Below are positions 12,601 to 22,511 of a stretch of DNA of 64,000 nt, one piece after another. A model generated the notes under the pieces. The model was not told the DNA's origin and searched no databases. It worked only from the letters and a program-made list of their open reading frames with translations. The stretch comes from Hyposmocoma kahamanoa (taxonomy: Eukaryota; Arthropoda; Insecta; Lepidoptera; Cosmopterigidae). Position numbers and translations under genes: made by a program. Numbering within the stretch: the first letter of the stretch is position 1; every line of letters begins with the position of its first letter. The stretch is from contig NW_020654289.1 of assembly GCF_003589595.1 (NCBI RefSeq), positions 6,265,692 to 6,329,691 on the forward strand, in the 5' to 3' direction.

Positions 12601-15600
12601 CAAGATCGCCCAGTTTAACCCGTTCTAGACTTCTTTTTATGAGGTTTCTTAAAGTCACGAGTCTATGTCAACAAGCTTCAGACTCTTGAAGCCCTCAAAG
12701 AGAATATCCGTCAGGAATGCGGGAACCTATCGCCGGAAGTTCTGGCAAGAGTGATGGAAAATGCATAAATCGGGCCTCTAAGGTCATCAATTATTTATTA
12801 CCTACATAATTTTTTCTACTTAATTAAAAAAAAGAAATTTTTGGCATCAAATAAACACAATCCATAAGCGAAATTAAAGTTTCTCATTTATTAAAAAAAT
12901 TACAATCAAAGTACATCGAGTGACAACTGTTGCGCCACCTAGTATTTTTGACATGCATTAATAAATGATTTGTATTAATTCTCTTATAGCGCGGTTTCCA
13001 TATAGCGCGGCAGTGGCTTCTATTTATTGCGGTATGAATAATCTGATTTGTATTAATTCCGAGTCTCCTAGAGCGCGATTTCCATATACCGCGTCAGTGG
13101 TTTCCATATAACGCGGTATGACTAATATGGTTAGTATTAATTCACGGTTTCTTATAACGCGGTTTCCATGGAACGCGGTAAGAATTAATCGTGTTGTAGG
13201 AGGGTTGACAATATTAAAAATAAATAACGTTTTACTTTAGATCTACAAACATCTAAATAAGAATATATTTTTTTTTACTTGTATTTTCTCAGTAGCTCTG
13301 GTTAATTCGGTGAAAGAAGGTTTAGTCTTCTTATATATTTCTAGTGTGTGTTGTGCAGCTACTTCCCATGGTTCGTCAGCTTGCACCTTCAAGCTCTAAA
13401 ACCAATATTTTAAACTCAAAGCCTTTTCAAAATGTATCTATTTTATTTTCTTTGTTGTTACGTATTGGCAACTAATTTGGAATGCACATAATGAGTACAG
13501 TAAAATTTACCATTACCGCCAAAATCTCCAATTTATAAGCAAAAAACGGCTTATTAAAATTTATAACAACTTTTGTAAAACTTAGGTCTGAGAAAAACCT
13601 TATGCTATTAAAAAACAATTAAACAATATATTCACGAATATCAGTGTCCAAATTTTGAAATGAACAATCCTTAACTTTATTGGTGCATTTGTGATATTTG
13701 TGTATTTATTTTGACGTTATTCTAATATTATTATTTTGACATCTAGTTACATTTTATAATTATGAACATTAAAATTGAGCGATATAATTATCACTGCGTT
13801 TAAATTACTGACTGACTTATTAAATCAAACCCATGTCACATTCTTAAAGAGTTCGTCCATTACATATTTCTGCCGCCAAGTAGTGATGTGAGCGTTGCTG
13901 CGTTCGGTTTAGAAGGTTATGAGTTCCTATTACAAACTCGAAAATTTTTTTGTTCGAAATAACGTCTGTTCGAATTTTCATTACACCGAAAACCGAATTA
14001 TAACGAAACAGTTGTTCTTTGTTGTACACGGTAACTAGGTAACTGTTCGACCATGGTGGCAGTTTATATAATATACCTTCAATATGTTTGTATATTTGGC
14101 CAGACATAGTGAAACTATACTTGTTTGTATATGTCAACCTCTGTGCTGTGAGTTGTACAAATAAAATTTCCCAGGGTATTTGTGAACCCAATAATATATT
14201 AACGCAGTAAGATTGTTAGGCATAGCGTTATCTATAGTACCTATCTATAGTGTGAAGATAATTTACCTCTAACGATGTCGTTACTTCGACCTTGACGAGG
14301 CACGTTTTTAAAATGATATATCCGTTATCTATTTATATACATCATGTATACATCAGTCCATCATTACATGTGTACTCAGTATTGGAACGATAAAAAAGGG
14401 CAATTGGTTTCATCATTTATGATTTTTAATAAATAGTCATTTTGGATTTCCCATCAACATTACCTAAAACCGTCGAGGACTAGACATAGGCTGGGGTTCC
14501 ACTCTTAGATTGTGGATACTTCAAGGACTCGCACGAATAGTTTCGCTTCAAAATTGAAAATGGCGAACGGCTATGGAGAGAAATTCCCTGAACAATAACT
14601 TGCGCCTTTTAATCCGAGAGTGAACAAGTATTATGTATTTGTGCAATTGTGCATGCTTCATAGTGGACCTCATCATCACTTTCATCAGTTGAGATAAGCG
14701 GTGATTATAATAAAAAAAGCACTTACTGTTAAAGTTGAATTTAGTTGCTTAATATTGTGTCATTACTACACTATATTTTATAGCATAAATTGAGTCTACA
14801 TAGCCTTAGTCAACGATAAAGCTATGGTTTTGAGATATAGTTTGAAATTCAAAAGAACTGTATCTCGAAAACATCTTATTTATTACAGGTCTTAGAGTGG
14901 TTACACACGGAGACCTTTAGCAGCGATGCAAAAGCCTATAAATCCCAAGTTTGTACCGATGCAGTCTCGCGCTTGCATCGCGTTTGCATCGCGTTTGCAT
15001 CGCTGCTTAAAATCGCGAGCGTGTGTAAAGGTAGACAGACGATTAGCAACTCCATCGCTGCTAAAGTCGCCGTCTGTAAACTTTTTTAAGTGTTTTTGTT
15101 ATTAGTACATAAATACCTGTTCCAGCAATTTCTTTTTGTACCAATAGTCGCGGTACGCATTTCTGGTTATCTGGCAAACTTTCGCCGTCATGTCTTCATC
15201 CAATGGATTGGTGCTCAGGATCCTTTTTAATATTTCTAGTTCTTTTACTTTCTCTGTTACAAAACAAACGTACTAATCACATGTCGCATCCATATTGTAT
15301 TTAAATTAATTTTCTTTTCAAAACAATTTGTGTTCAGTTATGTGGTTTCTCAGGCGAGGCTTTGAGGCCATAGTCTGCCACCCTGGTCCAATGCGGGTTG
15401 GGGACTTGACAAGTTTCTCGAAAGTTGTGAACTTTCTTCGACGAGCAGGTTTCATAACTTATTCCTTCTTTCTCATGACAAATTTCCGAAAAACTCAGAG
15501 CAGCCCGGATTCGAATCCACGGCGTCTGCTTGTCAAATTATTAGGCTACCACGGCTCTTCAATAGACATAAATTGTAGCAAACCAGAAATTGCATCTTGT

Positions 15601-18600
15601 TACTGTTTTTCGTCGATCGAATAAAATGGGAAATTACAAAACGGTGGGTATGATATAATAGAACCACCGGACAATGAAGCCAATGCAATTCATTCATATC
15701 AAATTTCTTATTTCATATCTGATAATCTTCCTAATAAGTAAAATGTCTTACCTGTCCCTTCAGTAGGCTCGTCTCCTTCAATCTCCTGTTTAATTATCTG
15801 TGCAAGCTGTTCAGCTTCAGGTTGGTTAAACCCGATCTGAATTAGGTGTTCAGACACCGATGGCTTGCAGTCACAAAGATCGTCCAGAATTCTCACTGCT
15901 AGAATACCGTGTTCTCTTGTAATTAGCAGTACGGACAGATAATTTGCTATGAAGTCGTATATCCTTGTTGGTTGCGCGCGAAGGACCTAAGTGACAGAAT
16001 GTTTTTACCGTTCACTAATATAGGTACTTGAGTAATTTCAATAATTAACAAAGTTGATGCCGTGGGTATTTTATTTTTTATTTGTTATTATTTAGGAAAT
16101 GAAACTATTTTTCCGGATTTAAATCGCCTATATTTGTTTTTTCAAACAAACCAATGCCAACGTTTCGGGCCCTTTACAGGTCCCATGGTCACGGTTGACT
16201 GAACTATCGACTGTGAACTGGCAACCTAATCTCAATTTAGACACCTTTACAGGCTGAAGAAAAAATCATTTATATAGCATCTGGTTTATTAGATAAAAAT
16301 ACGTAGTGTACGTACATACATGCGTAATAAAAATATTTAAAAACTACGTATTTTATTTAATACGCCTGATGCTAAATGAATAAATGACACAAACAATTTT
16401 TTTCTTCATCCTGTAAAGTTGTCAAAATTTAGATAGTACCGATTGCCAGTTAACAGTCGCCATGTTATTGTCGCGGCACTGTTTGAGAAAAGTTAATACA
16501 GTTGGGGCGCGCGCACTCGCCGGATTTTATTTGCAACGTCCAGTCAGAACATATCGAGTTCTTAGGTTTTCGCGATTGTTACGCGAAATATACGCGATTA
16601 AAATCCGGAAAAATAATCGCGAAAACCCAAGAACTCATTATTATTATTTTATAATAACGCACATAATCAACATAGCTCCACAATAGAGAAACCCCGTATC
16701 GCGGGTGCCGTGGACATATACATAAACAACCAGACATTACACCCAAACTCACGAGAGAATGCAGGCTATATAAATATTTCTCCCAGCCAGGGAATCGAAC
16801 TTGGGACCTCTGCCTCGGCACGGCATTCCTTCGAACGGTTGTTCGAAGGAATTTCATTAATCATCAACTCATTTATACGTCTCACTGTTGGACACGGGTC
16901 TCTTCTCAAGAGAGGGTTTAGGCCATAGTCCGCCACGCTGGCCCAATGCAGGATGGGGACTTCGCACGTTTTCCAAGGATTGTGAACCTTCTTCGATGCT
17001 TCATCACGATATTTCCCTTCACCGAAAAGCTTTTGATAAGTTTCAAATTAAATTTTGCACATAAATTCACAGGAACTCAGCAGTGCGAGTCTGGATTAGT
17101 AGGTAAAACCAGTAGGCTACCACGGCTACTTGGCTATTTCAAGACGAAAGGCGTGAAGAATGTTTTGTCATCCGAAATGGTTTTTGGATGTGCTTCCGAG
17201 ACTGAGTACCTAAGTAAGTATATGTCAAGTTTGAAGCTTCATTCGCATCATGCGTTTTTTAATTTAGTCGAGTATTGCTTATTTGACTGTAATTGTTTCG
17301 GAGGGATGTCGGACGGAGAAAGGGAGTAGACGCCATGTAAAGAGCCCTAAACGTTTGTTTGCAAATATACAAAGTAGATCTGGAAAATCTAGTTTTATTT
17401 CCAATGGATAAGGGCGTATTTATTCTACACGAATTCGTTAGCCCGCGCGGCCGCTGCGTGGTCGCCGAGCGGTGGCCGCGTTGCTGCCGCGCAGCAACTG
17501 CGTGCGTCTAACTGTCATGGCAAAATAAGCTCTGTTCGTTTAGCTTTTACATTTTAGCTTGGCTTTTACGAAGGCGTGGTAACTGGGCGGCCGTGCGAAA
17601 TCTATCGCCTCGTGTAACTATAATTCAAATTGATTTTCAGCAAAAGAATTTATATCTCTTTTTTATTTATATGCACGGATAACATTCATGGATGAATATT
17701 AATGACAAAAATGACAAATAACTGACTCATCCGGGACATGACGAATTTGTTTTAATAAGTAATTCCCCGCTGCTTTAGGGAGTTGTCATAATCATCATGT
17801 TTACTGAGAATTAGGCTCATTAAATAAACAACACCGCAAGTTCCAGAATAATGTTTTATGATTTAAAAACAACAAGAATCTTTCGGTTTCGGTGTTAAGG
17901 GATTTTTTTTTTCGTTTTTACTAGGAATAGCACAGACTAGCTACGTAAAATTATCATGGTTGGATAGAATTCTTTGATATCTAATATGCAAAGTAAGTTA
18001 AATGTATTTTTTTATGTTATTCACTTGATAAGTTTAAAAAAACCGAATCTGTGTCTTATTAATGATCGTTACTTTACTAAGCGGCCTGGAGATATCAAAA
18101 CAATGGTTGATGACATATCTACTTTGGCAGATAATGGACCTAACAGCCTGGATACGAAGCACGAGAGCTCATCATGAGCTAATAGCAGGTAATCATTTGA
18201 GATAAAGAGATTGCCCAGATATTTCTGGCGCTAAATAGAAATGTGAGCAATTACAGCGTTTCGGTTTTGCAGGGTACGGATACTGGTGAAATTACAGGCA
18301 CGTGGGACTTGCCCATTTATGTCTCTGGGTGTCAGGCGCAGTGACAGTGCCCTTTAGATCTTTGCGATGTAAACTGAGTGGCACTGTTACTGCTATGGAC
18401 AGGTGAGTCGCTTAATCAGCGCGCACGAGTTGTTTGTTCCATCATTTGATATCATGAAAAAAAAAAACTTGCAACGTTAGTGGGTCTCGCGTGATTTCCA
18501 TAGAAGGCATTTCTGGTTTAAACTATCTCACCTCTCTGGAGATATCGGACATGAGCTCCCTGAGGCCTTCTGGGACGGTGAATACGTTGGAGCATCCATG

Positions 18601-18621
18601 TTGCTGTAGTAATTCATTCAT
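6672..18621 (-). CDS. RIIa-domain and IQ-motif protein (sperm protein 17-like), gene B
   Basis: Model joined from nine exons on the minus strand: 18621-18532, 15986-15752, 15253-15117, 13395-13279, 11322-11173, 9963-9783, 9008-8980, 8349-8283 and 6799-6672, giving 377 residues with consistent phases. Residues about 16-55 (VPEGLRELMSDISRE, then VLRAQPTRIYDFIANYLS) form an RIIa docking domain. A canonical IQ motif, IQAAYRGYYIRK, begins at I192 and spans exons 4/5; an IQ-like segment, NAYRDYWYKKK, sits in exon 3. After the IQ motif the chain is charged and acidic, ending in EDNEVEESVQ. Exons 1-5 match gene A in order, phase and nearly in length, so the two are tandem duplicates; the 3' halves no longer align. 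A 60-nt phase-compatible segment with an in-frame stop lies at 10414-10473, next to a 400-N gap, so another exon could be missing. The exon 5 donor is the least certain border. Function is inferred: flagellar/ciliary scaffold or AKAP partner. Confidence 0.8.
6890..7112 (+). repeat. Retroposon 3' fragment with A-tail
   Basis: It lies in the last intron of gene B. This GC-rich island in AT-rich surroundings contains ggatcccggttacggtcacc and cgtggcggggtacgcgtaac and ends in an A-run at about 7108-7116. The style is that of a lepidopteran LINE or SINE 3' end. No intact reading frame is present; the antisense frame through it is not a gene. Confidence 0.55.
7130..7455. repeat. Partial copy of the tRNA-like inverted-repeat element
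   Basis: It contains the minus-strand tRNA-like core at about 7190-7260, with a B-box-like ggttcgaatcc, and the side block 'gtagcgccatctgt'. It is followed directly by a second copy starting at about 7448. One end appears lost. Confidence 0.55.
7448..8202. mobile_element. tRNA-like inverted-repeat element, interrupted by a hAT-type MITE
   Basis: The left end reads tggccaccatgatattcaatt and the right end, reverse-complemented, reads tgaccacaatgatagtcaatt; both continue with an inverted match through ttataattattaata. Between the ends is a tRNA-like core on the minus strand (about 7545-7615) resembling the D-arm-to-B-box part of a tRNA. The element is split at 7636/7637 by a 497-bp insertion described separately. 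A similar uninterrupted element lies at 27175-27536. Confidence 0.7.
7637..8133. mobile_element. 497-bp hAT-type MITE with 8-bp target-site duplication
   Basis: The terminal inverted repeats begin catcgagtatataaccag and extend about 35 bp with a small indel. The flanks carry a perfect 8-bp direct duplication, cattgtat, at 7629-7636 and 8134-8141. Eight-base duplications are typical of the hAT superfamily. The inside has no transposase. A truncated relative starts at 62835. It inserted into the older tRNA-like element around it. Confidence 0.85.
9141..9427 (+). repeat. SINE-like retroposon family 1 (gtagcagtagagctcc), near full-length copy
   Basis: The copy begins gtagcagtagagctccttgt, contains the diagnostic blocks tctgccgccaagcagtaatg, ggtgctggtgaaattacagg and tttaaagctctg, and ends with an A-rich tail after 'cgtcccatcactt'. 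About eighteen full or partial copies in both orientations occur in the window. No open frame is shared by the copies, so it is a non-autonomous retroposon. It lies in an intron of gene B. Confidence 0.75.
9980..10379. other. Assembly gap of 400 N
   Basis: This is a run of N inside an intron of gene B, 17 bases upstream (in gene direction) of the exon starting at 9963. True length is unknown; an exon could be hidden here. Confidence 0.99.
10414..10473 (-). pseudogene. Candidate extra exon of gene B carrying an in-frame stop
   Basis: The minus strand reads ttcctag, then 60 nt, then gtaaaa, so the segment is flanked by AG and GT and is phase 0 at both ends, matching its neighbours. It would encode EKIEEIQAQYL, a TGA stop, then ISDDDKNE. 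The charged composition is like that of real exons nearby. It could be a decayed exon, a regulated poison exon truncating the protein at about 254 residues, or an assembly error beside the gap. It is left out of the main model. Confidence 0.4.
10685..11076. repeat. Inverted-repeat element of about 390 bp
   Basis: The left end reads gcactgttagtacaataatg, then tagtaactcaaaa; the right end, reverse-complemented, reads gcactgctattacaatagtg, then ttgtaactcaaaa. A related end appears at about 61-170. There is no coding content. It lies in an intron of gene B, close to exon 5. Confidence 0.55.
11620..11787 (+). repeat. GCGG-type tandem repeat, left part
   Basis: Repeated phrases such as 'tagcgcggtt', 'tccatataac' and 'ctgatttgtattaattccgagtct' occur in series. 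The same phrases resume at about 12975-13190, after an interval filled by LINE and mariner-like debris, so one array seems to have been split. It lies in intron 4 of gene B. Confidence 0.65.
11788..12290 (-). pseudogene. Non-LTR retrotransposon 3' fragment
   Basis: On the minus strand a frame includes LLCNTLPSNIKDINNNYLF and FKRKLMSCLIDKNLYS, the wording typical of the C-terminal end of insect non-LTR reverse transcriptases. It is followed by an AT-rich 3' tail ending in a (tcaa)n run at 11788-11806. It is 5'-truncated, as most such copies are, and cannot be active. Confidence 0.6.
12364..12768 (+). pseudogene. Degenerate mariner/Tc1-type transposase fragment
   Basis: From 12364 a frame reads GPYFFENAADQTTTVNGERY, then a segment with WFQQDEATTHTAR containing the second catalytic aspartate of the DDE/D transposases (IS630-Tc1-mariner). 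Later parts, in shifted frames, include LPGRLISRSGDF and a final TLEALKENIRQE segment with a stop at 12766-12768. The N-terminal half is missing and at least two frameshifts plus stops break the rest. It is a dead fragment inside intron 4 of gene B. Confidence 0.75.
12975..13195 (+). repeat. GCGG-type tandem repeat, right part
   Basis: At least three imperfect units of about 75-85 bp are built from 'agcgcggtttccatat', 'agtggtttc' and 'gtattaattc'. It continues the array that stops at 11787 and ends about 85 bp from exon 4 of gene B. Confidence 0.65.
13847..13927 (+). repeat. SINE-like family 1, fragment
   Basis: It contains agttcgtcc, ttctgccgccaag and a decayed cggttt-tagaagg block. It is truncated at both ends and lies in an intron of gene B. 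Confidence 0.6.
13935..14191 (-). other. Unrecognised open frame of about 85 codons in an intron
   Basis: The frame on the minus strand starts at ATG 14191 and stays open into the neighbouring SINE fragment. It includes QIYKHIEGILYKLPPWSN and VYNKEQLFRYNSVFGVMKI, which look more protein-like than random AT-rich frames here. No family was recognised. It may be a transposon remnant or chance. Confidence 0.2.
14545..14700 (+). pseudogene. Non-LTR retrotransposon 3' fragment
   Basis: It shares blocks with 39273-39430: atggcgaacggctatgga, attccctgaac, then 'gagagtgaa' and the end block 'gacctcatc' to 'actttcatca'. The end resembles the C-terminus and 3' UTR of a lepidopteran non-LTR element, like the piece at 57780-58095. 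It has no intact frame. Confidence 0.45.
14899..15081. mobile_element. Short inverted-repeat element (about 183 bp) next to exon 3 of gene B
   Basis: The left end, gttacacacggagacctttagcagcgatg in two overlapping blocks, is inverted at the right end as gtttacagacggcgac followed by tttagcagcgatgg. Inside, 'gcatcgcgttt' is tandemly repeated. It ends 35 bp downstream of the exon 3 donor site, so it occupies the 5' part of that intron. Confidence 0.65.
15350..15580. repeat. tRNA-related SINE ('agagccgtggtagcc' type), minus orientation
   Basis: The reverse complement begins agagccgtggtagcct and carries the B-box-like ggattcgaatccggg. The other end holds 'ggccatagtctgccaccctgg'. Relatives lie at 16865-17130, 25278-25400, 39535-39640 and 44218-44385. 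It lies in an intron of gene B. Confidence 0.65.
16093..16640. mobile_element. Longer relative of the foldback element
   Basis: It starts aggaaatgaaactatttttc and closes with the inverse ggaaaaata near 16613, with about 500 bp between. The central cgtttcgggccctttacagg motif is shared with the other copies. There is no coding capacity. It lies in the large first intron of gene B. Confidence 0.55.
16627..16842 (-). repeat. tRNA-derived SINE ('ccgtggccgaa' type), minus orientation
   Basis: The reverse complement carries a B-box-like gttcgattccctgg and then gagaaatatttatat and ctctcgtgagtttgggtgta. The plus-strand relative at 22512-22745 shares these blocks in the same order. It is 5'-truncated relative to that copy. 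Confidence 0.65.
16865..17130. repeat. tRNA-related SINE ('agagccgtggtagcc' type)
   Basis: It shares 'ggccatagtccgccacgctgg', 'ttgtgaaccttcttcga' and the closing 'taggctaccacggct' with the 15350-15580 copy. The open frame across it is an artefact of the repeat. Confidence 0.6.
18220..18470 (+). repeat. SINE-like family 1, 5'-truncated copy
   Basis: It contains ggtgaaattacaggcac, gtgggacttgccca, aggcgcagtgacagtgcc, then an A-run at about 18459-18468. It ends about 60 bp before exon 1 of gene B. Confidence 0.7.
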
Positions 18622-19340
18622 ATTCTACTGTATCCAAGATTTTCTTCATTTGACACTTACTTGACGTTTTGAGTTTCGTTATTCTTTCTTCTTAATAGAC
18701 TCCGCAAAAAACATCAAATGTAAAAGAAGACGGTTAAATTTCACGGAGATTGGACTCATAAACTCGCTTCTTATTTTCTTCCTTTGTCTTTGAAGCGCGG
18801 CTTGGGACCGGGCCTTAGAGGATGGAAAAGACCGGGCTGCCACAAATATAACACGAAAAAAACACAGTGACAGTCATGATTATTTTGGAACCCTGCTAAA
18901 TTTAAGTTCAGTACAAAACAGCAGAAGATCTAATTATGGTTTGAAGCATTATGTATGGGAGTCATCATACCTATCGAAACGAATTTGCATTAAGCCGGCT
19001 GACCGGCTGCCAAACGCGCTATCTTTCTCGCTATGCAATTTGCTCGAGTTGCATGGATTAAAAGTAGTTTCTTACGCTGCTTTCTCAAGCCGATTCGTAC
19101 TTTATAAGTGGCCTTCCACGTTGGTTAATCTTCTGGCTTTTTGGAGGATGTGATCAACATGACTTTGGATAAAAGACCACACGACGGAAACGCAAAGTAT
19201 CTCAGAAGAATCCTTCCTGGAGTACAGAGCGTGTTAAAGATAGATAGGAAAGTCCACTACACTCCAGGGCAATTACTTAGAAGGTGTAAATACTTTAATG
19301 TGAAGTCTGAATGTAATATATTTTTAAACTTTTCTTTTTG

Positions 19341-19515
19341 GTTTAGGTTTTGATCCCGGGTTCGATTCCCGGTACAACCAATTTGTGAAATGAACTTTTC
19401 TAAATTGGTTCTGGTACGGGTGTTCTGGGTAGTATTCTGTAGTGAATTCCGTTGCTCTGCACAGTTCAGAGAATTCTCTAGTTTGAGACCTGAGGTTTGG
19501 TTGTCTGGCACATTA
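19341..19515 (+). repeat. tRNA-derived SINE
   Basis: It carries gatcccgggttcgattcccgg, a clear tRNA B-box/T-arm sequence, then 'aaattggttctg', 'gtgttctgggta' and 'ggttgtctggca'. A split relative occurs at 53595-53680 and 54425-54555. No acceptor stem or anticodon arm is formed, so it is not a functional tRNA. Confidence 0.65.
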
Positions 19516-19522
19516 CTATTTT

Positions 19523-19830
19523 AACCGACTTCAAAAACGGCGGAGGTTCTCAATTCGGTTGTAAGTTTTTTTTATTTTTTATTTTGCATATGTTACGCGA
19601 TAACTCCGGTATTTGCGAACCGAGTTCGATGATTCTTTTTTGTTGGAAAGAGGGTACCATTTAAATTTGAACAAAAAGGTGGCGGTGGAATCACCTCCAA
19701 GCGTGGCAAACTAGGGGATGAATCCGTTTTCACGTATTTTACGGTAACCGATTTCTATAAAACATGGTAAATAAATAAGGTAAATTTCACGAATTATTTG
19801 AGGGCAGTTTTTTTAGTACTCTGTATAGAG
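19523..19830 (-). repeat. Dispersed 'aaccgacttc' repeat, full-length-looking copy
   Basis: It begins ttaaccgacttcaaaaa and continues with ggaggttctcaattcggttg, 'tgataactccg'-like text, 'aactaggggatgaatccg' and the closing 'tttagtactctg'. It gives the clearest view of both ends of the family. Confidence 0.6.
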
Positions 19831-20619
19831 ATTATTATAATTGTATACTTTTTTTATTACTTATAAGTCAATGACTTATAGGAAATAATTTCACCACAAT
19901 CTCACTTGATGTTTAGTGACAAAATGTAGTAAAGACTGGATCATGCTTTGCTTAGAAAGTGTCTATTTGCTCACGCCTTGTATATAAACGAGTGCTGCTT
20001 ATGTTATCTTGCGGTTTTCCTTATTTAACTGCGAAACTCGAAAGTAATAATTGAAATTCTAAAGTCGTACCGTTCACTAAAATACGTCTATTTAAATCTT
20101 TTGAATATACTACTTTATACGATATTAAATGAAATAATAGGGATTATGCTATCTTTTATAATCCCTACTATTTGTTTCTATATACGTACCTAAACTACAG
20201 TGACTAATAAGACGAAAAGTCAAAATCGAGCAGTAGTGTGAGTTATCAGCGAGTTGTAGAAAGATCTTTCTTGTGTGTGTATTTTTTGTGTGCGTTTGTG
20301 TATTTTATATGGCTCTAATATTATTATCAAAGCAAAATTTGTAATGCAATAGTTTTATTAATATTAAATTGTTAAGTTCTTAGGTTTTGCCATTGTTACA
20401 CGTGAACAATAAAACTTTTTTTCGGATCTAACATGCGTATTTGTTTTATGTCATGGTCAATCACCCGTGACCACGGAACCTGTAAAGGAACGTTTTTTAT
20501 TTAGTAGTTGCTTGCTTGGACGAAATAAAACAGTAGTCAGGAACAGAAGTTACAAATTTATTTTCAAATTAGTCTACTACTGTACATTTTGTGGTCTCTT
20601 AACTTGTAGGTAGTTTAGT

Positions 20620-20775
20620 GCGCTTACATAGTAGCGACGGTAGCGCCACCATCGTCGCGGTGGCGCTGTCGTGATACACTTTACTGCACTCTGATGCGTG
20701 GCTACTCAATGGCGCTATAACCGGCGTCGTGGCTGTGAGTATTGGTATGAGCGCAGGTGCGCGCCGGTGCTGATG
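20620..20775. other. CpG-rich patch with internal inverted repeats
   Basis: It is unusually GC-rich for this window, with ggtagcgccaccatcgtcgc and its partial inverse gcggtggcgctgtcg forming a hairpin, and repeated 'ggcgctat' and 'gcgccggtgctg' words. It could be a transposon part or a promoter-proximal segment of the transporter; nothing in it decides which. Confidence 0.25.
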
Positions 20776-21779
20776 CGCTACAGATTGTTTGAAAAAATAG
20801 AAAATATATCTACGTCATTTAAATCCGAAAATATAGATTTTCTATTTTATTATAATTAAAGGGTTTATAGAATGCAAATGTTAGCCTCATTTTGTGTTAT
20901 ATGTAGTCTAAATAAACAGTGTCCTGGCAACGGACCTCGGCCATGAAACTAGGCGGGCATTGTGCTGACGGAGTCAGAATGTAATAACAGGCTCTCCGCT
21001 CTGGTGAATGTAAATAATCCCCTGGTCAGGTAGTCAGACGACAAATTTATTTGTCTTTGTTTTGCCAAGAATTTGTAATTGAAAGTGAAGTTTTAAATGC
21101 TGAAGCTTCGCCCTTATCATCAACATAATATATTATTATAAATAAGAGTAGCTCATAGTAAGTACATGTATCATGTCATTTTTCAATATTATATATCGTC
21201 GTAATAGAGTGAAAACGTCGTATGTGATAACTTTGTAATTTTTCAGGACGAAGATAAAAATGTGGTGTAAAATGTAGGACGTAATAATGTCTGGAGTTAG
21301 CATTTTAATTACTAAAATTTATACCTCTTTCGGATACTATATTACTTTAATAATATATTCGAGCAAGACGTTCATAAGTTTTTCTTCAACAAAAACGCGT
21401 ATGCGAGGTTATCGCTCTAAGGCCTATCTATTTCTTTATTTGATAAGTTAAAGAATAATTTTAGAAATCTATAAAACACAAACACACACACATGACACCA
21501 CTGCACGATTGCCTAGGCTTTAGGTATTTAGGTATGTGTCTATTATCTATAATCCAACATTACACTGATAGTACCTATGTATATAGGTACATTATACTTT
21601 CTTATAATAGACTATAAGTTACGTATATTTACGTATAAATTAAACATAAACAACAAACAATATATTTGGCTATTATTAAAGTATAAAACTTGACATGTGT
21701 TTTTGAAACGTTTCTCACTGTACGAGTACGTTAAAATTATGAAAGCGAGGAGTTGTGTCAGCTGTCATAAACACATTTG

Positions 21780-22230
21780 AAGTTGATATATCTGTCAAAG
21801 TCCAAGACAAAGTCAAACAAACATTTATTCCGTAGGTAAATTTTTTACACTTGAAGACGACATTTTTCCCTGAGAAGAACGAGCAAGAAACTTTAGGGAT
21901 TGCTCTTTTCTAATAAGCTTAAATGCTTTAAAATACATTTTGAATCGTTTTTGTGTGGAATCTAGACTAATTTTGTCTTTCCATAGATCTTTATTTAACG
22001 CATAGTCTAGAATTTTATAATGACTTTTCAATTAAAATACTTTTAATGTAAATTTTAAACTTAGGAAATGGTAATCTTAATATATGCTCCGGAATCTTAT
22101 TGTAAAACCGTATACAGTTCAACATAAAAGAATCGTTTACCTTAGTTAAACGAAATCGTGGTCCCATGAGTTTGGACTTAGTTATAAATTTCTAAGGTTG
22201 TAAAAAAACTACCTGAAAAACTGAAACGTA
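21780..22230 (-). pseudogene. Non-LTR retrotransposon 3' fragment
   Basis: The minus strand encodes, in one frame, KLMGPRFRLTKVNDSFML and NCIRFYNKIPEHILRLPF, the usual wording near the end of insect non-LTR reverse transcriptase ORFs, then stops and continues in another frame. The plus-strand end 'agtcaaacaaacatttattc' resembles the 3' end of such elements. It is truncated and broken. Confidence 0.65.
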
Positions 22231-22511
22231 TTAAAAGACGAAATGTTTTATACCTTCCCGGTACCTATATGGGTAATACTTACGTATTGGGGGTTAATTC
22301 TACTATTCATGTAGAGGAACTTCTTTCGAAGACTTTTTTTTGTTTTTCTAAACAAAAGATAAAGATTTCTATCTTGAATGTCAACGACAAGTAATTAATA
22401 ACCTTAATTCTTACCTAACCTTATTCCTTATGCAGGTTGTTTCTTTTTCTACATTGAAAAACATTGACTTTAATCAAGTTACCGTATATAATTAAAAAAA
22501 CTAAAAAAAGT

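Noticed and set aside
16946..17329. 127-codon plus-strand frame
   Set aside because: Most of it lies in a SINE and the rest matches nothing; no splice support.
19341..19400. Possible tRNA from gttcgattcccgg
   Set aside because: It is the head or body of a SINE found again at 53600; no cloverleaf can be drawn around it.
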